From Synechococcus sp. CO36386bin_37 (GTDB taxonomy: Bacteria; Cyanobacteriota; Cyanobacteriia; PCC-6307; Cyanobiaceae), in assembly GCA_011525445.1 (NCBI GenBank), contig WTGE01000266.1, positions 1 through 9,375 on the forward strand: a DNA stretch of 9,375 nt, given 5' to 3'. The notes beneath the pieces were generated by a model. It saw nothing but the letters and a program-made list of their open reading frames with translations, was not told where the DNA came from and did no database searches. Position 1 is the stretch's first letter, and the number at the start of each line of letters is the position of its first letter. Both the position numbers and the translations under genes were made by a program. Shown piece by piece: positions 1 through 6,303 of this stretch.

Positions 1-239
1 AAGTTGATGTCAAGCCAATCAAAAGTGGTTGCAGCATTGCGAAGTGCACCCCCAAGAATGCCTCGTCTTGTGAAGCCGAAATCGTTACTGATATACCAAT
101 CGGTAGCTGGCCAGCTTGCTGGGCCTAGGTGTTTGAGGTTGGCGTATCCGGTAGCGGCCGCTAAGAGAGCAGGTATTGCCATCATGAAGGTCACAATCCT
201 TTTCGAGTTATTTCTGAAATTGCTCGATGTGAATTTCAT
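1..239 (-). CDS. N-terminus of a second GT-C-like polytopic membrane protein (paralogue of the gene at 793-2148), cut by the window edge
   Basis: Seen: reading leftward from an ATG at 239-237, the frame stays open for 79 codons to the window edge, so the C-terminal part is missing. A hand alignment with the protein encoded at 793-2148, started at its internal Met (2127), gives about 54 identities in 79 residues without a gap. The shared block includes WYISNDFGFTRRG, LGG, and AATTFDWL. There is a basic N-terminus and then a hydrophobic segment (residues ~15-32), as in the paralogue. Start choice: the base sequence just upstream aligns with that of the paralogue but is out of frame with it, so ATG 239 is the first start shared by both copies. 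A GAGG lies directly against the ATG, too close for a normal ribosome site. Inference: it has the same function as its paralogue, perhaps with another acceptor, and arose by tandem duplication. Function is unproven. Confidence 0.85.
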   Translation of the reverse strand, partial: MKFTSSNFRNNSKRIVTFMMAIPALLAAATGYANLKHLGPASWPATDWYISNDFGFTRRGILGGALRNAATTFDWLDIN

Positions 240-309
240 GCCTCAATACGTTTGTTTGCACTGATTCCGAGAATCATAATGCAATCAGTAAGCAGATTAA
301 ATGATTTGT

Positions 310-550
310 ATTGATTGCGATTCAATCGTTTCCTCAATTCAGGCATGAAGATGTGCCCTTTGTTGTCATGATTGATGCTTTCCTCTCATTAGTGAGTAGA
401 GGAAGTCTCGTTTGATGTTAATCGTTTTCGGCTTTGAATCCTTGGCCAGGTCAAGCTTCTCACCTCCTGCTGCTATTTCTTCATCGAGTTGGTCTACCAC
501 CCCCAACAGCCGTGGTGTCGCTGTAGGTCAATCAGCCGCAGCTCCATCCC
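310..550 (-). pseudogene. dprE1: Decayed copy of the dprE1 3' end
   Basis: Seen: this stretch aligns with about 2198-2440, the last ~80 codons of the intact dprE1, at an offset drifting from 1886 to 1890 bases through small indels. Read on the minus strand it gives VDQLDEEIAAGGEKL, then AKDS, then IKRDFLYS, matching the intact VLDQLDDEVAGAGGRL, AKDS, FKRSYLLFS. After a 2-base loss the match continues in another frame as INHD...IFMPELRKRL against INHD...IFMSDLGKRL. An in-frame TGA at 530-528 replaces a Val codon. The second frame ends in a TGA that overlaps the ATG of the membrane gene at 239 (GCATGA). Upstream of 550 only patches still resemble dprE1, for example near 570-630 (TGCTCAAGC, ACTGGCTTC). 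Inference: a remnant of a tandem duplication and not a working gene. Confidence 0.85.
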
Positions 551-792
551 CACAGCAGTGACCACTGCTTGAGCAGGGCCTGGTAGTGACATTCATGAAG
601 AAGCCAGTTGATTATTCTCTGCCTACCCAAGCAGCGGATTTGTTTGATTAAGAGATCCTGTGAAATTTCCAAGACCTGACACATGCGCATTGAAAAGAAG
701 CAAGTCTGTGAGCAGTAGAAAGGGATGGACCGCTACCTTGATGTCTTTTGCAATAAAAAATTGAATAACTTCCTGAAATGTGCAAATAATAT
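551..792. other. Low-GC spacer without a supported gene
   Basis: This is the stretch between the 3' end of the membrane protein gene and the recognisable dprE1 remnant. I see no ORF worth calling. Patches on the minus strand resemble more upstream parts of dprE1: around 603-615 (ACTGGCTTC, as in the TGF of the intact gene) and, weakly, around 715-735 (CCATCC). The remnant may therefore extend here with large deletions. A 7-base perfect inverted repeat with a 2-base loop (AGCAGTG AC CACTGCT) lies at 554-569. It has no following T-run in either direction, so I do not call a terminator. Confidence 0.5.
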
Positions 793-2148
793 CTACGTTA
801 TTAATTTAATCAAGGCTTTAGCGCGAACTAACAGTGGATTGAAAAGCCATAGTTTTACGTTCCACCACACTGCAGAATGAGGAAGTGTGGTGAAACAGCT
901 GATAAAAATAAGAGTTAGATTGAGCCATCTTGATCCGATGCGTGACAATGGCCATTTGCCTTTCGAGGGAAATATCGATGAAAGTATTACCGCTGCTGAT
1001 GCGATGTGCTTTTGATAGATCAAACAAGTAGCCAGTATTAATGTCAGAGAAACGGAAAGCCATCGACCATAGTCGATCGCTAAAATATACAAAGGAGCAT
1101 TAAAAATTGCCGTCACACCGCAGAGACCGGCCAGTAAAGCTGCGATGGCATAGCGAATATCTGTGGATGTTTTACTAATGCTGCTTTCCACAAGAGGAAC
1201 GAAACATGCTGCTATCAAGGCAATGACATAGCCAAACGTAAAAATCCATTCAACGTAGATCTCTGGGCTTCCATAGGAGGCCATAATTGTATCGAAATAG
1301 CTGCTACTACTGTTCCCATGATTTTCTGTACCCGCCAAGGCCATTAATGCAGATGGAAGCGGAATGCACGATAAATCTGAATAAACACTCTGCCAGGATC
1401 TGCAGATTGCTTCCACCTGTTCAACAGGGGGTGTGGAATAGAAAAATGCAGCAAGAAGAGCAATCAGTGCTGGAATGAAAAGGCACAGGGATCTTGCCAA
1501 TGGCAAAAGTGCTGAGAATACTTTGCTCCAATCGCGGTTTCTGTTGATCCAGTTAATGACCATTACAAAGACAAGAATAGGTGCGCAGAAGAAAAAGATT
1601 GCTTCGTGAACCAGCGTTAGCAACGGCAGGGTGAGTGCAACAAGTATTGTAGATATTGTATTCAAATATCGCTTTTTGGCGTTCGCAAGCATCAAATAGA
1701 TCAGTACAAAAATGATTGCCAGGGAATCTTTTCTTCCTCCTCCCGCTGGGTCCCATAGGATGAAATTCTGATAAAATACTGGCGAGAATGCTAAGGCCAG
1801 TTGAGCGGAAAGACTGATCGTTCTTGCTTTGAGGATCAAAAGGACGGTGACAGCAAAAATGGCAATGATTGTGAGCAGATATGCGAACCAGTTGACACTA
1901 AGCCAATCAAAAGTGGTTGCAGCAGCTCGAAGTGATCCCCCAAGTAGGCCTCGCCTTGTGAAGCCGAAATCGTTGCTGATATACCAATCGGCAGCCTGCC
2001 AGCTCGCTGGGCTGAGGTCTGTGAAATAGATGTATCCGTGTAGGGCTGCTAACAGGGCAGGCGCAGCCATGATGAAGCTAACGATCCTCCTTGAGGCGTT
2101 TTTGAAACAGCTCACTGGGAATTCCATGCCTTGAAGAAGTTTGTGCAT
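793..2148 (-). CDS. Polytopic membrane protein, GT-C-like, candidate glycosyltransferase
   Basis: I do not recognise a named family with certainty. Seen: 451 residues, roughly ten or more hydrophobic segments, and four conserved-looking polar motifs near membrane edges: DFGFTRRGLLGG (60-71), DPAGGGRKD (133-141), a HE pair (181-182) within a hydrophobic region, and DYGRW (359-363). A soluble-looking loop with three Cys lies near 249-285. Acidic and Arg motifs set in a multi-pass protein fit GT-C glycosyltransferases or polymerases that use polyprenyl-phosphate sugars. This is inference, supported by the position 39 bases after dprE1. Start: ATG 2148 gives the longest frame. ATG 2127 is an equally good choice because only from there does the N-terminus align with the paralogue at 1-239. 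Neither has a good ribosome site. Sampled GC is near 42 percent, well below the genes upstream. A transporter or polymerase role cannot be excluded. Confidence 0.8.
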   Translation of the reverse strand: MHKLLQGMEFPVSCFKNASRRIVSFIMAAPALLAALHGYIYFTDLSPASWQAADWYISNDFGFTRRGLLGGSLRAAATTFDWLSVNWFAYLLTIIAIFAVTVLLILKARTISLSAQLALAFSPVFYQNFILWDPAGGGRKDSLAIIFVLIYLMLANAKKRYLNTISTILVALTLPLLTLVHEAIFFFCAPILVFVMVINWINRNRDWSKVFSALLPLARSLCLFIPALIALLAAFFYSTPPVEQVEAICRSWQSVYSDLSCIPLPSALMALAGTENHGNSSSSYFDTIMASYGSPEIYVEWIFTFGYVIALIAACFVPLVESSISKTSTDIRYAIAALLAGLCGVTAIFNAPLYILAIDYGRWLSVSLTLILATCLIYQKHIASAAVILSSIFPSKGKWPLSRIGSRWLNLTLIFISCFTTLPHSAVWWNVKLWLFNPLLVRAKALIKLIT

Positions 2149-2440
2149 GAAAGTCTTGGAAAGTATGCTGTAGTTGAAAGTTCTGCTTTATTTTCTGTAG
2201 GTGAAGCCCAATCTTTTCCCCAGGTCAGACATGAAGATATTGCTGGTGCGGTCATGATTGATGGTTTTCTCCCATCTGGAGAATAGAAGGTAGCTTCGTT
2301 TGAAATGAATAGATTTTTGCCTTGAATCTTTGGCCATGTAAAGCCTCCCGCCTGCTCCTGCTACTTCGTCATCGAGTTGGTCCAGCACCTTCAACAGCCC
2401 TGGCACCGCGGCAGGTACATCAGCCGCCAAGGTCCATCCT
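1889..2440. repeat. Source copy of a tandem duplication (dprE1 3' end plus membrane gene 5' end)
   Basis: Bases 1889-2127 match 1-239 at a constant offset of 1888 without indels, for example AAGCCAATCAAAAGTGGTT and GTGAAGCCGAAATCG in both. Bases ~2198-2440 match ~310-550 with a few small indels. The material between the two blocks (the spacer from dprE1 stop to membrane gene start) is only partly alignable. The repeat period of about 1.89 kb equals dprE1 tail plus membrane gene plus spacer. The other copy leaves the window at position 1, so the full repeat length is unknown. Confidence 0.85.
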
Positions 2441-3582
2441 GGGATTGGAAATGAAAGCGGTGAGGGGTTGCTGTCGCCAAAGCGCTTGAGCACTGTCAAG
2501 AAACTTGGTGCTCCAACGTTCCGAAGTGCTTCCAGGGTTCGTGGCACCAGGTGCGCCGCTTCATCGGGCACAGCAAACTGGTACTGGAGGAAGCCAGTCG
2601 GGCCGTAGATCCGGTTCCAGTCCTGTACGCCATCGAGAGGATGGAAGAACGATGCAATTTCCTGCAGTTCGCCAACGCGATGCTTGGGGGCCTTGCGATA
2701 CCAAGCTTCGTTGAAGGCTCGCACCGTGAACTTGTTCAGCAACCCCCGTGGCAGGAATGCCGGAGCAGATGCCAAGGCCCTCGGGTCGTAGAAGAGAGGA
2801 TCTGCTTGCTTGTTTTTGGGAAGTGTTTCCGCGGGGGCATGGTCGCCGCAGGTCAGCACTCCGCGCCCTTTGGCGTTGAGGCTGTCGACCCACGCCACAC
2901 TGTAACGATAACGACTATCAGCTTCCACCATCGCCGCCATCAGTGACTTCAGATCCCCGTAGCGGCTCGTATCGACGCTGATCAGCGAGCTTGTGATCGG
3001 AATCAGAGAGATCGTGGCTTCAACGATCACACCCGTGAGTCCCATGCCGCCAATGGTGGCCCAGAAGAACTCAGCTCCCTTTGAATTCCCACGGCCGCTG
3101 GGGGTCAGCTCTCTGAGCTCTCCTTTGCCATCAACCAGCAGCAGCCGCTGCACGTGGTTGCCAAAACTGCCATCCACATGGTGGTTCTTGCCGTGTACGT
3201 CGGCGGCAATCGCTCCTCCGACGGTGACGTTGCGGGTGCCAGGCGTCACTGGCAGAAAGAATCCCGCCGGCACAATCATCCGCAGGATCTGATCCAGGCT
3301 CACCCCAGCCCCAGCCGTGACCGTGCCACTGCCTTGATTCAGTTCAATGCGATTCAAGGCCGGAAGTTCGATCACCATGCCGTCTGCGAGTTGTGCCGCA
3401 TCGCCGTAGGAGCGTCCCAGCCCCCTGGCAATCAGCGACTGGGGTGGCGATAAACGGATCAACTGTCGTAGCTGCTCCATTGAGCTGGGTTGCACCACCT
3501 GGCTGGTGACGGGGTTGGTTCGGCCCCAGCCACTCAGCGTTCTGGTTTCAGACGAGAGGCCTTCTGGAAGGGTGATGGTCAT
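2188..3582 (-). CDS. dprE1: DprE1-like polyprenylphosphoryl-beta-D-ribose 2'-oxidase
   Basis: Family knowledge: DprE1 is an FAD enzyme that oxidises the 2'-hydroxyl of polyprenylphosphoryl-ribose to the 2'-keto form, which DprE2 then reduces to arabinose. Seen: 464 residues, close to mycobacterial DprE1 (~460), and alignable with it from memory over nearly the whole length. Shared blocks include LSGWGRT (16-22), IARGLGRSYGD (51-61), the FAD-binding stretch PGTRNVTVGGAIAADVHGKNHH (114-135, two segments), SFGNHV, FFWATIGGMGLTG, YGPTGFLQYQF (326-336), LSFPIPGW (376-383) and LYMAKDSR (414-421) with the active-site Lys418. The residue matching mycobacterial Cys387 is Ala386. Start: ATG 3582, 8 bases after the dprE2 stop. 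A longer frame to 3657 lies inside dprE2 and its extra 25 residues are unlike the family. The 3' end exists a second time as a remnant at ~310-550. Membrane-associated cytoplasmic or periplasmic location is not decided. Confidence 0.95.
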   Translation of the reverse strand: MTITLPEGLSSETRTLSGWGRTNPVTSQVVQPSSMEQLRQLIRLSPPQSLIARGLGRSYGDAAQLADGMVIELPALNRIELNQGSGTVTAGAGVSLDQILRMIVPAGFFLPVTPGTRNVTVGGAIAADVHGKNHHVDGSFGNHVQRLLLVDGKGELRELTPSGRGNSKGAEFFWATIGGMGLTGVIVEATISLIPITSSLISVDTSRYGDLKSLMAAMVEADSRYRYSVAWVDSLNAKGRGVLTCGDHAPAETLPKNKQADPLFYDPRALASAPAFLPRGLLNKFTVRAFNEAWYRKAPKHRVGELQEIASFFHPLDGVQDWNRIYGPTGFLQYQFAVPDEAAHLVPRTLEALRNVGAPSFLTVLKRFGDSNPSPLSFPIPGWTLAADVPAAVPGLLKVLDQLDDEVAGAGGRLYMAKDSRQKSIHFKRSYLLFSRWEKTINHDRTSNIFMSDLGKRLGFTYRK

Positions 3583-3590
3583 AGGTTGCT

Positions 3591-4346
3591 TCAGAGCCTT
3601 GAGGCGAGAGGAGCAGGGAGAACACGAATCAGCAGCATCAATGGTGCCCACCACCAAGGCAGGTATTCGATCCCTCGTCTGTTCGGATGACGCAGCAAGT
3701 CCCTCGTGACCGATTCAGGGCTGGCACATAGGGCTGGCGGCGCTTTGCCTACGGTCATTGGAGTGGCCATGAAACCAGCCTTGATGATGCGGACGGCAAA
3801 CGGCATGCCGTGGGAGCGCAGGAGCAACCCCTCACATAGGGCTGTAAGAGCGGCTTTCGCTGCTCCGTAGTGGTAGTTCGAGGGCCGGCCTCGATCGGCT
3901 GCTACCGAGCTGAACACCCATAACCGACCTGGCTTGGTCAGTCTTTCAGGGGTGGCAATGGCCGTGATCCAAGGGATTAACCCAGTGACGTTAGCGGCCA
4001 TGATCCGCAGGGCTTCAGCGGCATCATGGCGAGCAAGCTCTGCATCCCCGAGTGAGCCGGCGGTGATCAGATAGAGATCGAAAGTGCCCACCTGAGGCCG
4101 GTAGGCCAAGTTCGGAGCACTATCGACCAGCAGATCGGTCTGTTCCGTGCTGATCGCTGCGCCGTAGCTCTGCTCCAATTCCTTTGCCAACACTTGATTG
4201 GCTTCTCCATGGCGTGCCACTAGGTGGAACCGCCCGCAGCCACGTCTGGCTAATTCCCTGCAGATGGCCTTTGCCACTGCGCTGGTGCTTCCCAGGACAA
4301 AAGCACTGCGAATAGCGATGGGAACAACAGCAACTATTGCTGGCAT
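3591..4346 (-). CDS. dprE2: DprE2-like short-chain dehydrogenase (keto-arabinose-forming epimerase subunit)
   Basis: Family knowledge: DprE2 uses NADH to reduce the 2'-keto intermediate made by DprE1, giving polyprenylphosphoryl-beta-D-arabinose. Seen: 251 residues, as usual for the family. There is a Rossmann nucleotide site VLGSTSAVAKAICREL (17-32), then AGSLGDAE (96-103), Asn119 in AANVTG, Ser146/Ser147 in FSSVAADRGRPSN, and the catalytic pair Tyr160-Lys164 in YGAAK. Next comes VRIIKAGFMATPM (185-197), the position of the usual PG motif, here KAG. The C-terminus is hydrophobic with a WWWAPLMLLI stretch (231-240), which may dock to the membrane. The AGSLGDAE and SSVA-RPSNYHYGAAKA blocks resemble mycobacterial DprE2. 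The start at 4346 overlaps the upstream gene by 13 bases. A GGAG lies about 16 bases upstream, rather far. dprE1 follows after 8 bases. Confidence 0.92.
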   Translation of the reverse strand: MPAIVAVVPIAIRSAFVLGSTSAVAKAICRELARRGCGRFHLVARHGEANQVLAKELEQSYGAAISTEQTDLLVDSAPNLAYRPQVGTFDLYLITAGSLGDAELARHDAAEALRIMAANVTGLIPWITAIATPERLTKPGRLWVFSSVAADRGRPSNYHYGAAKAALTALCEGLLLRSHGMPFAVRIIKAGFMATPMTVGKAPPALCASPESVTRDLLRHPNRRGIEYLPWWWAPLMLLIRVLPAPLASRL

Positions 4347-5896
4347 TGTCGCCTGTTTGGTTCTCCTGCGGAAAAGGGAAGGATGCCGATGGCAGCAGCC
4401 AAGGCCACAATTGACCAGGGTGTGATCAGCCGTCGCAAAACTGCGATCGACAATGCCAATGCTGCCGGGACGCCTTCCTGGCCCAGGAGCAGCACTGTGG
4501 CCGCCTCATTCACGCCAATCCCGCCCGGTAGGAAAGAGGCGATGCCGGCAGTGCCTGAGAGCAGGTAAATGGTGATTGCTGAGGGGATGCCGATCGGAGC
4601 TGGTGCCAGAAGCCGTATTAGCAACCACAACACGAGGGCTTCGATTGCCCAGATCAGTACCGAAATCAAGATGACAGGAGGCATGCTGTTCGCTATGGCG
4701 CCGTTGGGGAGGTACTGACGCCAATGTTGCTGCTGGTTCTGCAACCAACGACGACAGGAGGGTTGCCTGGCTAGCAGCAGAGCAAAAGCCACGACCAGGG
4801 CCATGGCCAGGAGCCACTGGGCATCAAGAGATGGAATTCTGCTGAAAAGCTGATTGGGGGTGAGTACCAATAGCAGTAGCCCAAGGGCTGCTGCATCAGC
4901 ACAGCGTTCAGCAATGAAGACATGCACCAGCGGCAGCCTGGGATAACTGAGCTGTTCATGCAGCAGTTGCACGCGGCTCAGCTCACCCGCCTTGGCGGGT
5001 GTGGCTGTGAGAGCGAAACCACGGAACCAGCCCAGCAGATCAGGCCAACTCGGGCGACCAATGCCTAGGGATCCCAGCAGCAAGCGCCAGCGCCAGTACC
5101 GGCCTGCGTAACTGAGAGCCACCACCCCATAAAGAACTGGGAACAATTTGAGCAGGCTGGAGCCATGCCACATCAGATCAGCCTTTGCATCGGGGGCCAT
5201 GAACACCACTCCACTGAGGGCGACGAGGAGCAGTGCCAATGCCAAAAGGGGCACGATCCAACGACCATGCGTGGGCTGCGGATATGGCTTCGCCGTGCTG
5301 TGGAAGCTGCGCCAGTGAGGCTGGCCACTGGCCTGCAACAGCTCCCGGTCGCCCTGGCTGTCGCCATAGGACTCGAGTTGATCTGGCCCTGGAAGAAAGC
5401 CAAGGTGATGCTCCAGGCGCCGAAGCTTTTCAGGGCCTTTGCAGTTTGGAGTCGTCAAGCGCATGGGCCGGCTGGGCTCCACCTGAATGAGATCACTGCA
5501 ACCGGTTGCAATCAACTCCACCTCAAGATGCCTGGCAAGCGGGGCGATCAACGGCTCCGGAGAAGCTGTGACAATCAGGCAGCGATGGCCTTGGTGCTGA
5601 TGCCAGTGCAGGCGAGTTACAGCCTGGGGTTTCAGTTGTGCGATCAGCGTTGCGGGCAGCTGGCTCAGGGCAGTTTCTCGACGCCTCCGCGATGCTGCCT
5701 GGAGTGCCCGATTCAAGACAGTCGCCTTGATCTGAGCAGTGCTGCAACGTCTAAGACTCCAACTAAGCAGTTGCGGGGCAAGCATGCAAAGGTCAAGTGC
5801 CAGTTCGATCGGACCGCGAAGCAACAACAAAAATTTTCGCGTTGCATCTCCCTTGATTAGCGTGCCATCGCAGTCGAAAACAGCGATGTATTTCAT
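4334..5896 (-). CDS. Fusion: HAD-superfamily phosphatase plus UPF0104/LPG-synthase-TM (flippase-like) membrane domain
   Basis: Seen: 520 residues in two parts. Residues 1-~200 are a HAD phosphatase: motif I FDCDGTL with Asp8 and Asp10, motif II IVTASPE (Ser112), Lys153 in CKGPEKL, and motif IV YGDSQGDRELL with Asp179 and Asp183, so the catalytic set is complete. A helical cap occupies ~20-90. Residues ~212-508 hold about seven to eight membrane segments with the motifs of the AglD-like family: TPAKAGELSRVQLL (298-311), ERCADAAALG (330-339) and FLPGGIGVNEAA (455-466). Inference: the HAD part removes the 5-phosphate from polyprenylphosphoryl-ribose-5-phosphate, a step mycobacteria assign to a separate protein. 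The membrane part may translocate the lipid-linked sugar. Other substrates are possible for both. The ATG at 5896 overlaps the gtrA stop as ATGA, which suggests translational coupling. The HAD subclass looks SerB-like (type IB). Confidence 0.92.
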   Translation of the reverse strand: MKYIAVFDCDGTLIKGDATRKFLLLLRGPIELALDLCMLAPQLLSWSLRRCSTAQIKATVLNRALQAASRRRRETALSQLPATLIAQLKPQAVTRLHWHQHQGHRCLIVTASPEPLIAPLARHLEVELIATGCSDLIQVEPSRPMRLTTPNCKGPEKLRRLEHHLGFLPGPDQLESYGDSQGDRELLQASGQPHWRSFHSTAKPYPQPTHGRWIVPLLALALLLVALSGVVFMAPDAKADLMWHGSSLLKLFPVLYGVVALSYAGRYWRWRLLLGSLGIGRPSWPDLLGWFRGFALTATPAKAGELSRVQLLHEQLSYPRLPLVHVFIAERCADAAALGLLLLVLTPNQLFSRIPSLDAQWLLAMALVVAFALLLARQPSCRRWLQNQQQHWRQYLPNGAIANSMPPVILISVLIWAIEALVLWLLIRLLAPAPIGIPSAITIYLLSGTAGIASFLPGGIGVNEAATVLLLGQEGVPAALALSIAVLRRLITPWSIVALAAAIGILPFSAGEPNRRQCQQ

Positions 5897-6303
5897 CGCC
5901 CAGCGGAACGAAAACTCAGATGCTTATGTCCAAAATAGCTTGTAAAAGCAGGCACAGTTAGGCCAAAAATGTGGGCCATGAGATCGACAAGAGCCACAAT
6001 GCCAATGACTGGAAGTAGCAACTGTCGTAGGCCGATGCTCACTAGCCAAGTCTGCACGACCGCGACCAGGTTCACCAGAGCAAAGGCTGCAAAGGATCTC
6101 TTCACGCTCAGGCCACTGTTCGTGAACACGTAGCGGCGGGCGAGGATGAAGGCAATGATCATCCCGACTGCATAAGCGGCCAGTACTGCAAGCTCAAAGC
6201 TCAGTAGCGTTGAGAAGCCGACCCGGCTGATCACATTCACAAGAGCAGACGTGCCACTGGTGAGAACAAACAACAGAAACTGTCGACCCGAGCTGCTACT
6301 CAT
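5893..6303 (-). CDS. GtrA-family membrane protein, candidate lipid-linked sugar translocase
   Basis: Family knowledge: GtrA proteins are small four-helix membrane proteins thought to flip or assist transfer of polyprenyl-phosphate sugars. A mycobacterial member (Rv3789) sits beside dprE1. Seen: 136 residues with four hydrophobic segments (about 8-26, 36-54, 70-88, 98-118). The family signatures are FVLTSGTSALVNVISR near the start, AFILARRYVFTNSG (51-64), and the ending PAFTSYFGHKHLSF close to the C-terminus. Start: the frame is open further upstream, to 6489, but that part lies inside the oxidoreductase and is not GtrA-like. ATG 6303 overlaps the oxidoreductase stop by 8 bases and gives the normal family length. 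The stop overlaps the next gene as ATGA. Tight packing with the HAD-flippase fusion and dprE genes supports a role in the same lipid-sugar pathway. Confidence 0.9.
   Translation of the reverse strand: MSSSSGRQFLLFVLTSGTSALVNVISRVGFSTLLSFELAVLAAYAVGMIIAFILARRYVFTNSGLSVKRSFAAFALVNLVAVVQTWLVSIGLRQLLLPVIGIVALVDLMAHIFGLTVPAFTSYFGHKHLSFRSAGR

Larger units (their letters stand above)
1..550. repeat. Second copy of the tandem duplication, partly decayed
   Basis: This is the partner of 1889-2440. The coding block 1-239 is free of indels relative to 1889-2127. The block ~310-550, derived from the dprE1 tail, carries indels and a stop codon. The left boundary lies outside the window. Confidence 0.83.

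Noticed and set aside
4..264. Plus-strand frame of 86 codons at the left edge, with a sister frame at 1829-2029
   Set aside because: The two are similar only because they are antisense to the duplicated membrane genes. The minus-strand reading gives the conserved protein.
760..805. Possible terminator after the membrane gene (AATAAC ... GTTATT)
   Set aside because: The arms are six A/T-rich bases with a loop of more than 20, and no T-run follows in the direction of transcription.
3583..3657. 25-residue N-terminal extension of dprE1
   Set aside because: It lies inside dprE2, does not look like DprE1, and the ATG at 3582 gives a family-length protein starting just after the dprE2 stop.
5165..5860. 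Long plus-strand frame of 231 codons opposite the HAD-flippase gene
   Set aside because: It lies wholly antisense to a gene with complete HAD and flippase motifs. Its translation is rich in Gln, Arg and Cys, has no recognisable domain, and has no neighbours on that strand.
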